Source of the DNA: Pseudomonas laurylsulfatiphila
Lineage (GTDB): Bacteria; Pseudomonadota; Gammaproteobacteria; Pseudomonadales; Pseudomonadaceae
Direction: 5' to 3'
DNA: 64,000 nt
Assembly: GCF_002934665.1 (NCBI RefSeq)
Contig: NZ_NIRS01000002.1
Location: forward strand, 248,001 to 312,000
Part shown: positions 29,144 to 39,375 of the stretch, piece after piece
Layout of the letters: each line of letters starts with the position of its first letter
How positions within the stretch are numbered: the stretch's first letter is position 1
Notes under the pieces: model-generated
Told to the model about the DNA's origin: nothing
Seen by the model: the letters and a program-made list of their open reading frames with translations, nothing else
Database searches by the model: none
Made by a program: the position numbers and the translations under genes

Positions 29144-29670
29144 CTGATGAATTTTTCGAGTCTGCACAGGGATTTAAATCTACAACCAGTGAAACTTATG
29201 TAGCCTGGACGGTACCTGAGTTCGACCTTTTTAAAGGGGCTGGACGGCCCTCCCCCGGATTTTCAGGGAGTGGTAGGCCGAGTAGTTCTGAACGAACACA
29301 TTCAGGGCGGCAGCATTTTGAATCAAGCCAGCAACCTGGGGCTTCCCATTCGCGCAACACTCAGAGACCAACGGAAAATCCGTTTGTAACTCCCATTGAA
29401 CTGCCACCGCAAACAGATAAAAACATTATCAAGGGATACAACATGGCCATCGACATCATCAATAATAAAAATAATATTCGCGCTATTTTTCCTGCCGAAG
29501 ACGAAAGCAGTAGACAACAAAGATACAAGGCGATAGCACTGCTTACACACCCAGACAAACTAAAACTAGAGGGCGTGCCTGAAGTTAAAAAAACGGCTGA
29601 GGAAGCCTTCAAGATAACTTCAGCTTGGAAACAGAACGGATATCCCGGAGCAACAACAGGTCGTCGATAA
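29140..29670 (+). CDS. J-domain-like protein or frameshifted toxin tip of the RHS gene
   Basis: The 176-codon frame begins with TTG overlapping the RHS stop (TTGA), with GGGGAAG about 12 bases upstream, or it continues the RHS gene after a -1 shift. Residues 35-95 are Ser/Gly/Pro-rich and linker-like. Residues 100-165 contain RYKAIALLTHPDKLKLEG with the HPD triad at 137-139 and a following KTAEEAFKITSAWK helix, the helix II-HPD-helix III pattern of DnaJ J-domains. J-domains stimulate Hsp70 ATPases. It has no lipoprotein or signal peptide features. As a toxin tip it could engage a host Hsp70; as a separate gene it could be an accessory or immunity protein. The first reading is favoured because the fused length matches the second RHS protein (928 aa). 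Confidence 0.6.
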   Translation: MTDEFFESAQGFKSTTSETYVAWTVPEFDLFKGAGRPSPGFSGSGRPSSSERTHSGRQHFESSQQPGASHSRNTQRPTENPFVTPIELPPQTDKNIIKGYNMAIDIINNKNNIRAIFPAEDESSRQQRYKAIALLTHPDKLKLEGVPEVKKTAEEAFKITSAWKQNGYPGATTGRR

Positions 29671-29691
29671 TCCCGATGCCATCAAGGCGAG

Positions 29692-29726
29692 CCCCCTTTC
29701 CTACAGGTCAGCATCTGCAGGAAGGG
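29692..29726. terminator. Candidate bidirectional terminator hairpin
   Basis: CCCCTTTCCTACAG and CTGCAGGAAGGGG can pair with minor mismatches between the converging RHS/J-domain and glgB genes. No strong T run follows, so this is tentative. Confidence 0.35.
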
Positions 29727-29752
29727 GTCTGCCTATAATCAACGCCCCCTCA

Positions 29753-31984
29753 TCACCCCTCCGGCCGCAACATCAACACCGCCAACGGCGGCAAATTCAA
29801 CACCAACGACAACGCCTGCCCATGGCTCGGCGTGTCCTCGGCCATCGCCCCACCGCTATTGCCGTAATTGGACCCCGCATAGATCGACGAATCGCTGTTG
29901 AGCACCTCGTTCCACTGCCCCGCAAACGGCACCCCAACCCGATAAGCCTCACGCGGTACCGGCGTAAAGTTGGCCACCACCAGCACAGGCCGGCCGTCCT
30001 TGCTCCAGCGCAACCACGCATAAACGCTGTTGATCGCGTCATCGCCGATCAGCCATTGGAAACCCTGCGGCACATCGTCCTGTTCATGCAGGGCCGGCTC
30101 TTCGCGGTACAGGCGGTTGAGGTCGCCGACCAGTTTCTGTACGCCCTTGTGCTCGGAGTACTGCAGCAGGTACCAGTCCAGTTGCTGGTCGTGGTTCCAC
30201 TCGCGCCATTGGCCAAACTCGCAGCCCATGAACAGCAGCTTCTTGCCCGGATGCGCCCACATGAAACTCAGGTAGGCCCGCAGGTTGGCGAACTTCTGCC
30301 AGCGGTCGCCGGGCATTTTGTCGATCAGCGAGTGTTTGCCGTGTACCACTTCGTCGTGGGAGATCGGCAGGATGAAGCGCTCGGACCAGGCGTACACCAG
30401 GCCAAAACTCAGCTCGTTGTGGTGATGGGCGCGGTACACCGGGTCCTGCTGGATGTAATGCAGCGAATCGTGCATCCAGCCCATGTTCCATTTGTAGGCA
30501 AAGCCCAGGCCGCCCTGTTGCGTGCCCTGGCTGACGCCTGGCCATGCGGTGGACTCCTCGGCAATCACCAGGGCACCGGGTGCTTCCAGGGCGACCACAT
30601 CGTTGAGGTGGCGCAGGAAGTCGATGGCTTCCAGGTTCTCGCGCCCGCCGTGGCGGTTCGGCACCCACTCGCCGGCCTTGCGCGAGTAATCGCGGTACAG
30701 CATCGAGGCCACGGCATCGACCCGCAGGCCATCGACGTGGAAATGCTTGAGCCAGTGCAGTGCCGACGCCAGCATGTAGCCGTGCACTTCGGTGCGCCCC
30801 AGGTTGTAGATCAGCGTGTCCCAATCCTGGTGGAAACCTTCCTGCGGATTGCCGTACTCGTACAGGGCCGTACCGTCGAACTGGGCCAAGCCGTGGGTAT
30901 CGGTCGGGAAATGCGCCGGCACCCAGTCGAGAATCACCCCGATGCCGGCCTGGTGGCAGGCGTTGACGAACGCGGCGAACTGGTCCGGCGTGCCATAACG
31001 CGCACTCGGTGCGAATTGCGACAGCAACTGATAACCCCACGAACCGCCGAACGGATGCTCCATGATCGGCATCAGTTCGATGTGAGTGAAGCCCAGGTCT
31101 TTGACATAGGGAATCAGTCGCTCGGTCAGTTCCGGCCAGGTGTACTGGCGGGCCACTTCACCCAGGTCGTCCAGCTCGCATTGCCACGAACCGGCGTGCA
31201 ATTCGTAGATCGACAAGGGCGCCGTCACCCGCTGGTGGTCACCTCGGGCCATCATCCAGTCCTGATCCTGCCAGTCGACGCTCAAAGGCGAGGCGACTTT
31301 CGAGGCGGTGTCCGGTGGCAGGCTGGTGGCCAGCGCCATCGGGTCGGCCTTCAGCGGCAGGATGCCGTGGGCACCGAGAATTTCGTATTTATAGGCGTCC
31401 CCCGCTTGCAGACGCGGGATGAACAACTCCCAGACCCCGGTGGGATGCCGCAGGCGCATCGGATGGCGGCGCCCGTCCCAGACGTTGAAATCACCCACCA
31501 CCGACACCCGCCGGGCATTGGGTGCCCACACCGCGAAACGCACACCATCGACGCCGTCCACGGTCTTGAGCTGGGCACCGAGGCACCCACTGAGGTCGCG
31601 GTGATTGCCTTCGGCAAACAGGTACAAATCCATGTCGCCCAGCAAGGGGCCGAAGCTGTAAGGGTCTTCGGCCGTCTGCTCGCCGCCGGCCCAACGGGTG
31701 CGCAGCAGATACGCTTGCGCGCGGTCGAAATGCCCCACAAACAACCCCGGCGTCTCTGTGGCTTGAAGACTCCCAAGCGCTTCGCCCGAGTCCCTGGCCA
31801 GAACCTCTACACTCAGGGCGCCCGGCAGATAGGCGCGGATGAACTGTCCACCGGCACCATCACCGTGGGGGCCAAGTATGGCAAAGGGATCGATATGCTC
31901 GGCGCGCACCAAGGCATCGATATCCCGTGCGCCGGGCAGCAGCGCTTCTTTGTGATGACCCTGTTCCTTGTTCGAGACACTCAT
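29753..31984 (-). CDS. glgB: 1,4-alpha-glucan branching enzyme GlgB
   Basis: This 743-residue GH13 enzyme makes alpha-1,6 branches. Two N-terminal CBM48-like domains (FAILGPHG... and [20 protein letters not shown]) precede the barrel. The barrel has [17 protein letters not shown], the nucleophile in [16 protein letters not shown], the acid in [14 protein letters not shown] and the Asp in [15 protein letters not shown]. It lies 2 bp after the treS stop, with GGTGGAGAG inside treS as ribosome-binding site. As last gene of glgE-treS-glgB it acts on the linear glucan that GlgE makes. Confidence 0.95.
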   Translation of the reverse strand: MSVSNKEQGHHKEALLPGARDIDALVRAEHIDPFAILGPHGDGAGGQFIRAYLPGALSVEVLARDSGEALGSLQATETPGLFVGHFDRAQAYLLRTRWAGGEQTAEDPYSFGPLLGDMDLYLFAEGNHRDLSGCLGAQLKTVDGVDGVRFAVWAPNARRVSVVGDFNVWDGRRHPMRLRHPTGVWELFIPRLQAGDAYKYEILGAHGILPLKADPMALATSLPPDTASKVASPLSVDWQDQDWMMARGDHQRVTAPLSIYELHAGSWQCELDDLGEVARQYTWPELTERLIPYVKDLGFTHIELMPIMEHPFGGSWGYQLLSQFAPSARYGTPDQFAAFVNACHQAGIGVILDWVPAHFPTDTHGLAQFDGTALYEYGNPQEGFHQDWDTLIYNLGRTEVHGYMLASALHWLKHFHVDGLRVDAVASMLYRDYSRKAGEWVPNRHGGRENLEAIDFLRHLNDVVALEAPGALVIAEESTAWPGVSQGTQQGGLGFAYKWNMGWMHDSLHYIQQDPVYRAHHHNELSFGLVYAWSERFILPISHDEVVHGKHSLIDKMPGDRWQKFANLRAYLSFMWAHPGKKLLFMGCEFGQWREWNHDQQLDWYLLQYSEHKGVQKLVGDLNRLYREEPALHEQDDVPQGFQWLIGDDAINSVYAWLRWSKDGRPVLVVANFTPVPREAYRVGVPFAGQWNEVLNSDSSIYAGSNYGNSGGAMAEDTPSHGQALSLVLNLPPLAVLMLRPEG

Positions 31985-31986
31985 GA

Positions 31987-34900
31987 CTACTCTCCACCAA
32001 GATCGGAAAAGGGTTTAAGCCCACTCAATAATCCATATAAACCGTGCAACGGCACGGGCAACCAGGTGGGGCGATTTTCCGCCTCATAGGCCACTTCATA
32101 CGCCGCCTTCTCCAGACCGAACAACGCCAGCGCAGCGTCCTCGCCTTCGGGATCTTGCCATGCATGGGCAAGACTAGCTGCCGCCAGCCGATAGGCGTCG
32201 ACAAATGCTGTTCGCGCTTCACTCAAATAGCGCTCGGTGACCCGCACACGCGCGGCATCGGCCGCCGCCGTGTTATCGACGTTGTGCACGTTGGTCGCCA
32301 TTGCCGCCGCATAGTCGAAGGAACGCAGCACGCCACTGACGTCCTTGTACGGGCTGTGTTTGCCCCGACGTTCATGCAAGGGCCGCGCCGGTTCCCCCTC
32401 GAAGTCGATCAAGTACGCATCGCCCTTGATCACCAGCACCTGGCCCAGATGCAGGTCGCCATGCACACGAATGCGCAAGCCGCCCGCGGTCTTTTTGCCC
32501 AACGCTTGCACATGTCCGAGAATAGCTTTTTTGTTGTCCAGTAAATGGCCGACCAGGGTCTGGTCCGCCGGGGTCAGTTGATTCTGATGTTGCTTGAGCA
32601 AGTTCAGCGCGTGCTCGATTTGCGTTGCGACATCCCTGGCCGAGGCCAGCGCGTCCTTCTGCGTGGTGACCTGCGGCAGGAAGTCCGGGTTGGCGCTCGG
32701 CGTTGCCAGCACCTGATGCATTTCCCCCAGGCGCCGGCCCAGCATACCGGCAAAATCTTTCAGTTCGCCGAGCGCGTTGTAGTGTTGCTCCTGCTCGGAC
32801 ATGGCGTCGGCCAGTTCGTCGCGCAGCGCCCGTTCGAGGTTGTTTTGCGTCCATTCCCAGGCATCGCCCTGATTGTTCAGGTAGCCCTGGGCGATCATCA
32901 ACAGGTTGTCTTCACCCGCCCCGTCCCGGCGAACCACGGCCCCCAGCAGTGGCGAGATATTGCTGAACCCGGCTGCGGTCAGACAGGCGCTCATTTCCAG
33001 TTCAGGATGCACGCCGCTGGCGACCTTGCGGATCAGCTTGAGCACCATGCTGTTGCCGATCACCACCGAGCTGTTGGACTGTTCCGCCGACAGGTAGCGC
33101 ACCGGCGACTCGGCATTGAGGCCGAGCTTTTCCAGTTCGGCGGTGGACTCGAAGCGAATATCGCCATCGCTGCAGGCCAATACGGTACCAGCCTGAATGC
33201 CTTGCAATACGGCATGCACGAAGGATTCCAGGCTGAAGGCATCGGTGATCAGGCCGACCTGGCGTCCGCGCCGTACCCGCGACAGCGCCAGCTGCTGCGG
33301 CAACGGTGTACCGACTTGATCCTCGGAGATAAAGCCGAACGGCAACTGATAGCGACTGCTCTGGCCACCGCTGGTGACATTGATCTCACTGAACAGCACC
33401 GGATGTTGCGCATCGCCGAAGCGCACACCGTAGGCCAGATCGACCTGCTCGATGGCAGCGTCCTTGCCGGCGAACCAGCGACGATTCTGCAACCAGCTGG
33501 GCAGGATGCTCTGCTCAAGGGTGTGGCGTGACGGCGCTTCAAGCAGTTCCTCCATGCGTTTTTTCAGCACCAGCGTGGTGAAGTCCGGCAGGCTCTGTGC
33601 GGGCTCCACATGCCAGCTGGGCATCTGGTTTTCCGCGGCGAGGCCGAACCAGTAAAAGCCGTAGGGCGCGAGGGTCAGGAGGAAATTCAGCTGGCCGATG
33701 GGCGGGAACGCGTTCCCCCCGAGCATCTCCACCGGCACCATGCCGACGTAGGCCGACAAGTCGAGCTCGGCGGCCTGGGCACTGCGCGACACGTTGGCCA
33801 CGCACAGGATGACTTCGCGTTTGCCGTCCGCCCCTGTGTATTCACGGGTGTAGGCCAGAATCCGCCGGTTGCTCGGCGACAACATCTTCAATGTACCGCG
33901 CCCGAAGGCCTTGGACTGCTTGCGCACGGCGAGCATGCGCCGGGTCCAGTTCAACAGCGAATGCGGGTCGCCGGCCTGGGTTTCGACGTTGACCGACAGA
34001 TAGCCGTATTGCGGGTCCATGATCGGTGGCAGCACCAGGCTGGCCGGGTCGGCGCGGGAGAAACCGCCGTTGCGATCAATGGACCATTGCATTGGCGTGC
34101 GCACGCCATCGCGGTCGCCGAGGTAGATGTTGTCGCCCATGCCGATCTCGTCGCCGTAATACAGGGTCGGCGTGCCGGGCATCGACAGCAGCAGGCTGTT
34201 GAGCAGTTCGACCCGGCGTCGGTCACGCTCCACCAGCGGCGCCAGGCGCCGGCGAATCCCCAGGTTGATCCGCGCGCGACGGTCGGCGGCGTAGTAATTC
34301 CACAGGTAGTCGCGTTCCTTGTCGGTGACCATCTCCAGGGTCAGTTCATCGTGGTTGCGCAGGAAGATCGCCCATTGGCAGTTGGCAGGGATATCCGGGG
34401 TCTGACGCAGAATGTCGGTGATCGGGAAGCGATCTTCCTGGGCCAGCGCCATGTACATGCGCGGCATCAACGGGAAGTGAAAGGCCATGTGGCACTCGTC
34501 GCCGTTCAGGCCTTTCTTGTCGGTGTCGCCGAAGTACAGCTGGGTGTCCTCCGGCCACTGGTTGGCCTCCGCCAGCAGCATGCGGTCGGGGTAATTGGCG
34601 TCGATTTCGGCGCGGATCTGTTTCAGGACGTCGTGGGTTTCCGGCAGGTTTTCGTTGTTGGTGCCGTCGCGCTCGATCAGGTAGGGAATCGCATCCAGGC
34701 GCAAGCCGTCGATGCCCATGTCGAGCCAGTAACGCATCACCGACAGCACCGCTTTCATGACTTGCGGGTTATCGAAATTCAGGTCCGGCTGGTGGGAGTA
34801 GAAACGGTGCCAGAAGTATTGGCCGGCGACCGGGTCCCAGGTCCAGTTGGACTTCTCTGTATCGAGAAAGATGATGCGGGTGCCGTCGTATTTCTGATCG

Positions 34901-35328
34901 TCGTCGGACCACACATAGAAGTCCCGCGCCGCCGACCCGGGTTTGGCCTTGCGTGCGCGCTGGAACCACGGATGCTGGTCTGAGGTGTGGTTGATGACCA
35001 GTTCGGTGATCACCCGCAGGCCGCGTTTGTGTGCCTCGGCAATGAAACGCCTGGCATCGGCCATGGTCCCGTAGTCACTGTGCACGCCGCGGTACTCGGC
35101 GATGTCATAACCGTCGTCGCGCCGTGGCGAGGGATAGAAGGGCAACAGCCAGATGGTGTTGACGCCCAGGTCGGCGATGTAGTCGAGCTTGGCGATGAGG
35201 CCGGGAAAGTCGCCGATCCCGTCGTTGTTGGAGTCGAAATACGATTTGACGTGTACTTGATAGATCACCGCATCCTTGTACCAGAGCGGGTCCTTGATGA
35301 ACGTGGCTGCCTTGGGTTTCTTCGCCAT
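31987..35328 (-). CDS. treS: Fused trehalose synthase-maltokinase (TreS-Pep2)
   Basis: This 1113-residue two-domain protein. Residues 1-545 are TreS (GH13), interconverting trehalose and maltose: [20 protein letters not shown], nucleophile region [13 protein letters not shown], acid region [12 protein letters not shown] and [11 protein letters not shown]. Residues ~580-1113 are a maltokinase with [14 protein letters not shown] and the metal site [12 protein letters not shown]. The kinase makes maltose-1-phosphate for GlgE, encoded just upstream. The fusion is the form usual in pseudomonads, whereas mycobacteria have separate proteins. A family A REP separates it from glgE. Confidence 0.95.
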   Translation of the reverse strand: MAKKPKAATFIKDPLWYKDAVIYQVHVKSYFDSNNDGIGDFPGLIAKLDYIADLGVNTIWLLPFYPSPRRDDGYDIAEYRGVHSDYGTMADARRFIAEAHKRGLRVITELVINHTSDQHPWFQRARKAKPGSAARDFYVWSDDDQKYDGTRIIFLDTEKSNWTWDPVAGQYFWHRFYSHQPDLNFDNPQVMKAVLSVMRYWLDMGIDGLRLDAIPYLIERDGTNNENLPETHDVLKQIRAEIDANYPDRMLLAEANQWPEDTQLYFGDTDKKGLNGDECHMAFHFPLMPRMYMALAQEDRFPITDILRQTPDIPANCQWAIFLRNHDELTLEMVTDKERDYLWNYYAADRRARINLGIRRRLAPLVERDRRRVELLNSLLLSMPGTPTLYYGDEIGMGDNIYLGDRDGVRTPMQWSIDRNGGFSRADPASLVLPPIMDPQYGYLSVNVETQAGDPHSLLNWTRRMLAVRKQSKAFGRGTLKMLSPSNRRILAYTREYTGADGKREVILCVANVSRSAQAAELDLSAYVGMVPVEMLGGNAFPPIGQLNFLLTLAPYGFYWFGLAAENQMPSWHVEPAQSLPDFTTLVLKKRMEELLEAPSRHTLEQSILPSWLQNRRWFAGKDAAIEQVDLAYGVRFGDAQHPVLFSEINVTSGGQSSRYQLPFGFISEDQVGTPLPQQLALSRVRRGRQVGLITDAFSLESFVHAVLQGIQAGTVLACSDGDIRFESTAELEKLGLNAESPVRYLSAEQSNSSVVIGNSMVLKLIRKVASGVHPELEMSACLTAAGFSNISPLLGAVVRRDGAGEDNLLMIAQGYLNNQGDAWEWTQNNLERALRDELADAMSEQEQHYNALGELKDFAGMLGRRLGEMHQVLATPSANPDFLPQVTTQKDALASARDVATQIEHALNLLKQHQNQLTPADQTLVGHLLDNKKAILGHVQALGKKTAGGLRIRVHGDLHLGQVLVIKGDAYLIDFEGEPARPLHERRGKHSPYKDVSGVLRSFDYAAAMATNVHNVDNTAAADAARVRVTERYLSEARTAFVDAYRLAAASLAHAWQDPEGEDAALALFGLEKAAYEVAYEAENRPTWLPVPLHGLYGLLSGLKPFSDLGGE

Positions 35329-35372
35329 GTGAAACTCCTGGTGAATTCATAAAGGCCGCTCTCAGACGCCCC

Positions 35373-35453
35373 TGTAGGAGCTGCCGCAGGCTGCGATCTT
35401 TTGATCTTCACTTTCTTTAAAGCAAAAGATCGCAGCCTTCGGCAGCTCCTACA
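35373..35453. repeat. REP-type inverted repeat (family A), inside the glgE-treS-glgB operon
   Basis: Arms TGTAGGAGCTGCCGCAGGCT and AGCCTTCGGCAGCTCCTACA with an AT-rich loop lie between glgE (stop 35468) and treS (start 35328). It may affect transcript stability or relative expression. Confidence 0.85.
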
Positions 35454-35467
35454 GGGGGGCGGCGCAT

Positions 35468-37465
35468 TCAAGAGGCGGTAATGCGCCAGATCCCGAACGG
35501 CTGGTACGCCGGGTCGATCCGCATGAACTGATGCTTGCCATGCCAGGTCCAGCGATGGCCATTCATCAGGTCTTCGCCCTGGGTGCTGGCGTCGTCAGGC
35601 AAAACCATTTCCCACAGCGGCAACTCGAAGTTCGCCTCCTGCACGTTGTGCGGATCGAGGCTGACCGCCACCAGAATAAAGTTGCTGCCATCAAAGCTGC
35701 GTTTGCCGAAGTACAGGATGTTGTCGTTCCAGGCGTTGTAGACCTTCAGGCCCAGATGCGTGTGCAGCGCCGGGTTCTGCCGACGGATGCGGTTGAGCTG
35801 GGCAATCTCGGCAATGATGTTGCCCGGCGCATTGAAGTCCCTGGGGCGGATCTCGTACTTCTCGGAGTCGAGGTACTCCTCCTTGCCCGGCACCGGTGCC
35901 GACTCGCACAACTCGAAACCCGAATACATGCCCCACAGACCCGAACCCATGGTCGCCAGCACGGCGCGGATGAGGAACCCGGGACGCCCGGATTCATGCA
36001 GGAACGCCGGGTTGATGTCCGGCGTATTGACGAAGAAATTCGGCCGGTAGCACTCGCGCCACGGCGATTCGTTGAGTTCAGTGAAGTAGGTCGCCAGTTC
36101 GGCCTTGGTATTGCGCCAGGTGAAATAGGTGTAGCTCTGGGAATAACCGACCTTGCCCAGGCGCGCCATCATTGCCGGAGTAGTAAAGGCCTCGGCCAGG
36201 AAGATCACTTCGGGGTACAGCGCCCGTACATCGGCGATCAGCCATTGCCAGAACGGCAACGGCTTGGTGTGCGGGTTATCGACGCGAAAGATCTTCACGC
36301 CCTCCTCGACCCAGCCCACCACGATGTCGCGCAGCTCCACCCACAGGCTCGGAATCGCCTCGGGGGCATAGAAGTCGACGTTGACGATGTCCTGGTATTT
36401 CTTCGGCGGGTTCTCCGCGTACTTGATCGAGCCGTCGGGCCGCCAGTTGAACCAGCCGGGGTGCTGCTTGAGCCATGGGTGGTCCTGGGAGCACTGGATG
36501 GCGAAGTCGAGGGCGATTTCCAGGCCGTGGGCCGCAGCGGCCGACACCAGTCGCCGGAAGTCTTCGCGAGTCCCCAACTGTTTGTGAATCGCCTCGTGGC
36601 CGCCCTCCTCGCTACCGATCGCATACGGACTGCCCGGATCATCGGGGCCTGCCGTCAGTGAGTTGTTCGGGCCTTTGCGGTAGCTGCGCCCGATCGGGTG
36701 GATCGGCGGGAAATACAGCACGTCGAAGCCCATGTCGTGGATCATCGCCAGCCGCGAATGCACGTCGTTGAAAGTACCGTGGCGTTCCGGACTGTCGGTG
36801 ATCGAACGCGGAAACAATTCATACCAACTGGCGAACTGCGCCAGCTCGCGCTCCACATCCACCGGGTACTCCGGGCTCAGGCTCAGGTAGGCACGATGAT
36901 CGACGCGGGCCATGAGGTCGGCGCTACGCGGGTGCAAAAACAGTGCGACCTGCTCGGTTTCGAGCAGTCCTGCCAGTTCATGGTGCAATGCCGCCAACTG
37001 CTCACTGAGTTGCCCTTCACTGCGCTCGGCAGCTTGCTGCACCTGGATCCGCCCTTCCTGCAATTCGAGGCTGACGGGCACCGCTGCCACATGCTTCTTT
37101 TCCAGTTCGTAGCGAAAACTGGCGAACTGATCGATCCAGGCTTCGATACAGAACAGATAACGGCCCTGACTGTTCACCCGGAACTGCCCCTGCCAGCCGT
37201 TGTTGCCCAGATCGTGCATGACAGCGCTTTGCCAGACGTCCTCGTCCTCGGCGCGCCAGCGCACGCGAACCGCCAGCTTGTCATGCCCGTCGGCAAAGAC
37301 CTTGGCCGTCACCACCACATCCTGGCCCACCACCGCCTTGACCGCGAACTGCCCGCCTTCAAGAGTCGGCATGATGTTTTCTATGACAATGCGCGGCAGC
37401 AACAGCGCCTGCGACAGCGGCATGTGCGGGTTGTAGCTCAACTCAGTCGGTTTTTCAGCCGTCAT
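35468..37465 (-). CDS. glgE: Maltose-1-phosphate:alpha-1,4-glucan maltosyltransferase GlgE
   Basis: This 665-residue GH13_3 protein extends glucan by maltosyl units from maltose-1-phosphate. Recognisable parts are the N-terminal beta domain (PRIVIENIMPTLEGGQFAVK), DVLYFPPIHPIGRSYRKGPN, the catalytic Asp in KIFRVDNPHTKPLPFW and the acid in EVIFLAEAFTTPAMM. VDFYAPEAIPSLWVELRD is also typical. ATG 37465 follows AAGGAGAGAGG; the open extension to 37489 is not needed. It heads the - strand operon glgE-treS-glgB. Confidence 0.93.
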   Translation of the reverse strand: MTAEKPTELSYNPHMPLSQALLLPRIVIENIMPTLEGGQFAVKAVVGQDVVVTAKVFADGHDKLAVRVRWRAEDEDVWQSAVMHDLGNNGWQGQFRVNSQGRYLFCIEAWIDQFASFRYELEKKHVAAVPVSLELQEGRIQVQQAAERSEGQLSEQLAALHHELAGLLETEQVALFLHPRSADLMARVDHRAYLSLSPEYPVDVERELAQFASWYELFPRSITDSPERHGTFNDVHSRLAMIHDMGFDVLYFPPIHPIGRSYRKGPNNSLTAGPDDPGSPYAIGSEEGGHEAIHKQLGTREDFRRLVSAAAAHGLEIALDFAIQCSQDHPWLKQHPGWFNWRPDGSIKYAENPPKKYQDIVNVDFYAPEAIPSLWVELRDIVVGWVEEGVKIFRVDNPHTKPLPFWQWLIADVRALYPEVIFLAEAFTTPAMMARLGKVGYSQSYTYFTWRNTKAELATYFTELNESPWRECYRPNFFVNTPDINPAFLHESGRPGFLIRAVLATMGSGLWGMYSGFELCESAPVPGKEEYLDSEKYEIRPRDFNAPGNIIAEIAQLNRIRRQNPALHTHLGLKVYNAWNDNILYFGKRSFDGSNFILVAVSLDPHNVQEANFELPLWEMVLPDDASTQGEDLMNGHRWTWHGKHQFMRIDPAYQPFGIWRITAS

Positions 37466-37668
37466 CGAGCCTCTCTCCTTACGCCCCATGGACGCGCTTG
37501 TGTCTGGTCGCCATCCCGTTGGGCCATCCGCCCCGGAACGTACTCACTTAGGTTCCGAGCGATAGCTGGCGGGAAAAGTTCATCAGCAATTTGCGGAATC
37601 AAATCGTTCGCACAGCAGTCAACCTACTAAAGCACGACTCACGCCATGTGCCACCGGAGGCCTGACCA

Positions 37669-37836
37669 ATGAACAATCCATTCCCGGCTGAAACCCCCGA
37701 TCCAAACATCGACAACCCGGTGATCCCCCCCAGCGAACCCCAACCGGTGCCCGAACAGGACCCGCCCGGCACAACCCCTCCGCCAAGGGAAGAACCGCCA
37801 GCGACGATGCCGCCGGTGATTGTGAATCCTGAATGA
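37669..37836 (+). CDS. Small proline-rich protein, function unknown
   Basis: A 55-residue open frame, MNNPFPAETPDPNIDNPVIP and on to IVNPE, is about one third proline and acidic, without signal or membrane segment. CCGGAGGCC lies about 9 bases before the ATG, a good ribosome-binding site, which supports translation. Such Pro/Glu-rich mini-proteins are common in pseudomonads and have no assigned role. A hairpin at 37845-37875 follows the stop. Confidence 0.6.
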   Translation: MNNPFPAETPDPNIDNPVIPPSEPQPVPEQDPPGTTPPPREEPPATMPPVIVNPE

Positions 37837-37844
37837 AGACAGTT

Positions 37845-37875
37845 GATCGTTCCTGCCTCGACACCAGGAACGATC
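37845..37875 (+). terminator. Hairpin after the small proline-rich gene
   Basis: GATCGTTCCTG and CAGGAACGATC form a perfect 11-bp stem with a 9-base loop, starting 9 bases after the stop. The T run is lacking, so it may be a weak terminator or a 3' stabiliser. Confidence 0.5.
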
Positions 37876-38012
37876 ATCGAAAATGAATGACGCTTCCCAA
37901 GTACGTGTAGTACCGATCCTAAAGCGCCAATTCTGCCCGTCCGTCACTTTACGAAACTCACACCCCGCGCCTTATATAGCCATCACTTCTTCAGCCTTGA
38001 GTGTGGTTAGCC

Positions 38013-38319
38013 ATGAAAACGTTTTTTTCCAGCGTCAGCGAGTTCGCAAACAGAGCTAGCGCACAGCACCACGCGCTAAACCGTGAACGACCCACCGACG
38101 GCTGGCCATCCCTTGAAAATATTCAACTACGAATTTCTTTGCTTCAAAGCCGAACGCAATCCCTCTGAACAATCAACCAAAAGCTCAATCATCAGGGAGC
38201 TGGAGAAACATCTGCTGCACGGTGATATGGACTACAGCCAGCACGAACTTTCGGAAACGCAGAGCGACGAGCTGGAGTCGGGCTGTGAAGCGACTTGCAC
38301 AGGCGGGGCAAATCCCTGA
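38013..38319 (+). pseudogene. Possible frameshifted small hypothetical gene
   Basis: ATG 38013 opens a 51-codon frame (MKTFFSSVSEFANRASAQHH...) that stops at 38168. A second frame, open from about 38083 to 38319, carries EQSTKSSIIRELEKHLLHGD. Joining them with a +1 shift near 38160 would give a smooth ~100-residue helical protein. Neither half has a convincing ribosome-binding site and I recognise no family. It could also be two spurious frames. Confidence 0.3.
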
Positions 38320-38325
38320 CAGCTC

Positions 38326-38826
38326 CTAGGGTCGATGATCTTTGTCAATCAGCTTCACAATTCTCGGCATCACACTGAACACCCCCAGCGCCAACAGCGT
38401 ACTGAGCACCGCCGTCGCTTCCCGGCCCAGGCCGGCGGCGACGCCGATGGCGGCGGTCATCCACAGGCCGGCGGCGGTGGTCAGGCCCTTGACGTCGCTT
38501 TCGTCGCCTTCGTGGTTTTTCAGGATGGTGCCGGCCCCGAGAAAGCCGATCCCGGCAATCACGCCCTGCACGACCCGACTCATGGCATCGGCCTGTGAAC
38601 CGGACATCTGCGGCACCAGCACGAACAGCGCCGCCCCCATCGCCACCAGCATGTGGGTGCGTACGCCAGCGGCCTTGCCCTGGTGTTCACGTTCGAACCC
38701 GAGAATTCCGCCCAGCACGGCGGCCATCAGCAGACGCACGGTCATCCGCGTCAATTGCGAGGCATCGGTGATGTCGGCGAACTCGGCTTGCAGCGTCACC
38801 CAGACTTCGTGCCACCAGGCGTTCAT
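38326..38826 (-). CDS. MgtC/SapB family membrane protein
   Basis: This 166-residue protein has four or five membrane segments and the MgtC N-terminal signature: RLLMAAVLGGILGFEREHQG then AGVRTHMLVAMGAALF, and GVIAGIGFLGAGTILK. It lacks the cytosolic C-terminal domain of Salmonella MgtC and so is of the short SapB-like form. Members are linked to Mg2+ limitation, acid stress and phosphate/ATP homeostasis. ATG 38826 (MNAWWHEVW) is chosen; the frame extends upstream without family similarity. Confidence 0.88.
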   Translation of the reverse strand: MNAWWHEVWVTLQAEFADITDASQLTRMTVRLLMAAVLGGILGFEREHQGKAAGVRTHMLVAMGAALFVLVPQMSGSQADAMSRVVQGVIAGIGFLGAGTILKNHEGDESDVKGLTTAAGLWMTAAIGVAAGLGREATAVLSTLLALGVFSVMPRIVKLIDKDHRP

Positions 38827-38946
38827 GGTGCTGTCCTTGTGAGGAACCATGGAGAGTGGACCGCTGCGACCATTAATCGGTTGCACAGAACGATGACCGG
38901 CAGTGGCGGCCTGAAACATTAGATACCCCTGAAAAAGGATTCCGCC

Positions 38947-39180
38947 ATGACCGTGCGCATCGAGAACCAGACCTGCTTTTTCACCACTGAAAATGGCGAA
39001 GAAATTCGTCTGTGTCCTGACGTGACCATCGTCACCGATGGTCGCAAAGCCATGTCGGCGGTGGACATCGAAGGCCAGCGCATCTACATCACCGAGGCGG
39101 AAGCCGATGCGTTGACCGTCGCAGGCGCGGTGGATGGACGCCGGCACCTGAAAGCCAGCGACAGTGATTCGGTGATTTGA
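38947..39180 (+). CDS. DUF3203 family small protein
   Basis: This 77-residue protein starts MTVRIENQTCFFTTENGEEI and contains AMSAVDIEGQRIYITEAEAD and a final VAGAVDGRRHL. This matches a small Pseudomonas-restricted family as I remember it (DUF3203), of unknown role. AAAAAGGATT lies before the ATG. It is a single gene between the divergent MgtC-like gene and ccoG. Confidence 0.8.
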   Translation: MTVRIENQTCFFTTENGEEIRLCPDVTIVTDGRKAMSAVDIEGQRIYITEAEADALTVAGAVDGRRHLKASDSDSVI

Positions 39181-39375
39181 CTGACGTTGGTCAACACCCG
39201 CCGCAGCTGTTTTGCATAGGCGTTTGCACCTTTGTGCGACGAGTGCTTCAAGTTGTCGCAGGCCGGGCGAACACGGCCATCTGATCCGCTTTTTAATGCA
39301 ATACCTGAGTCTGTTATGCAAACAGATCGCCGCTCATAGTGCTCATGCCTGATGGAGGCTGATGAGCGAAAGACC

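Noticed and set aside
29822-32089. 755-codon open frame antisense to glgB on the + strand
   Set aside because: It is the codon shadow of glgB in GC-rich DNA: low-complexity His/Gln/Arg/Val composition, no family motif, and the - strand frame has all branching-enzyme sites.
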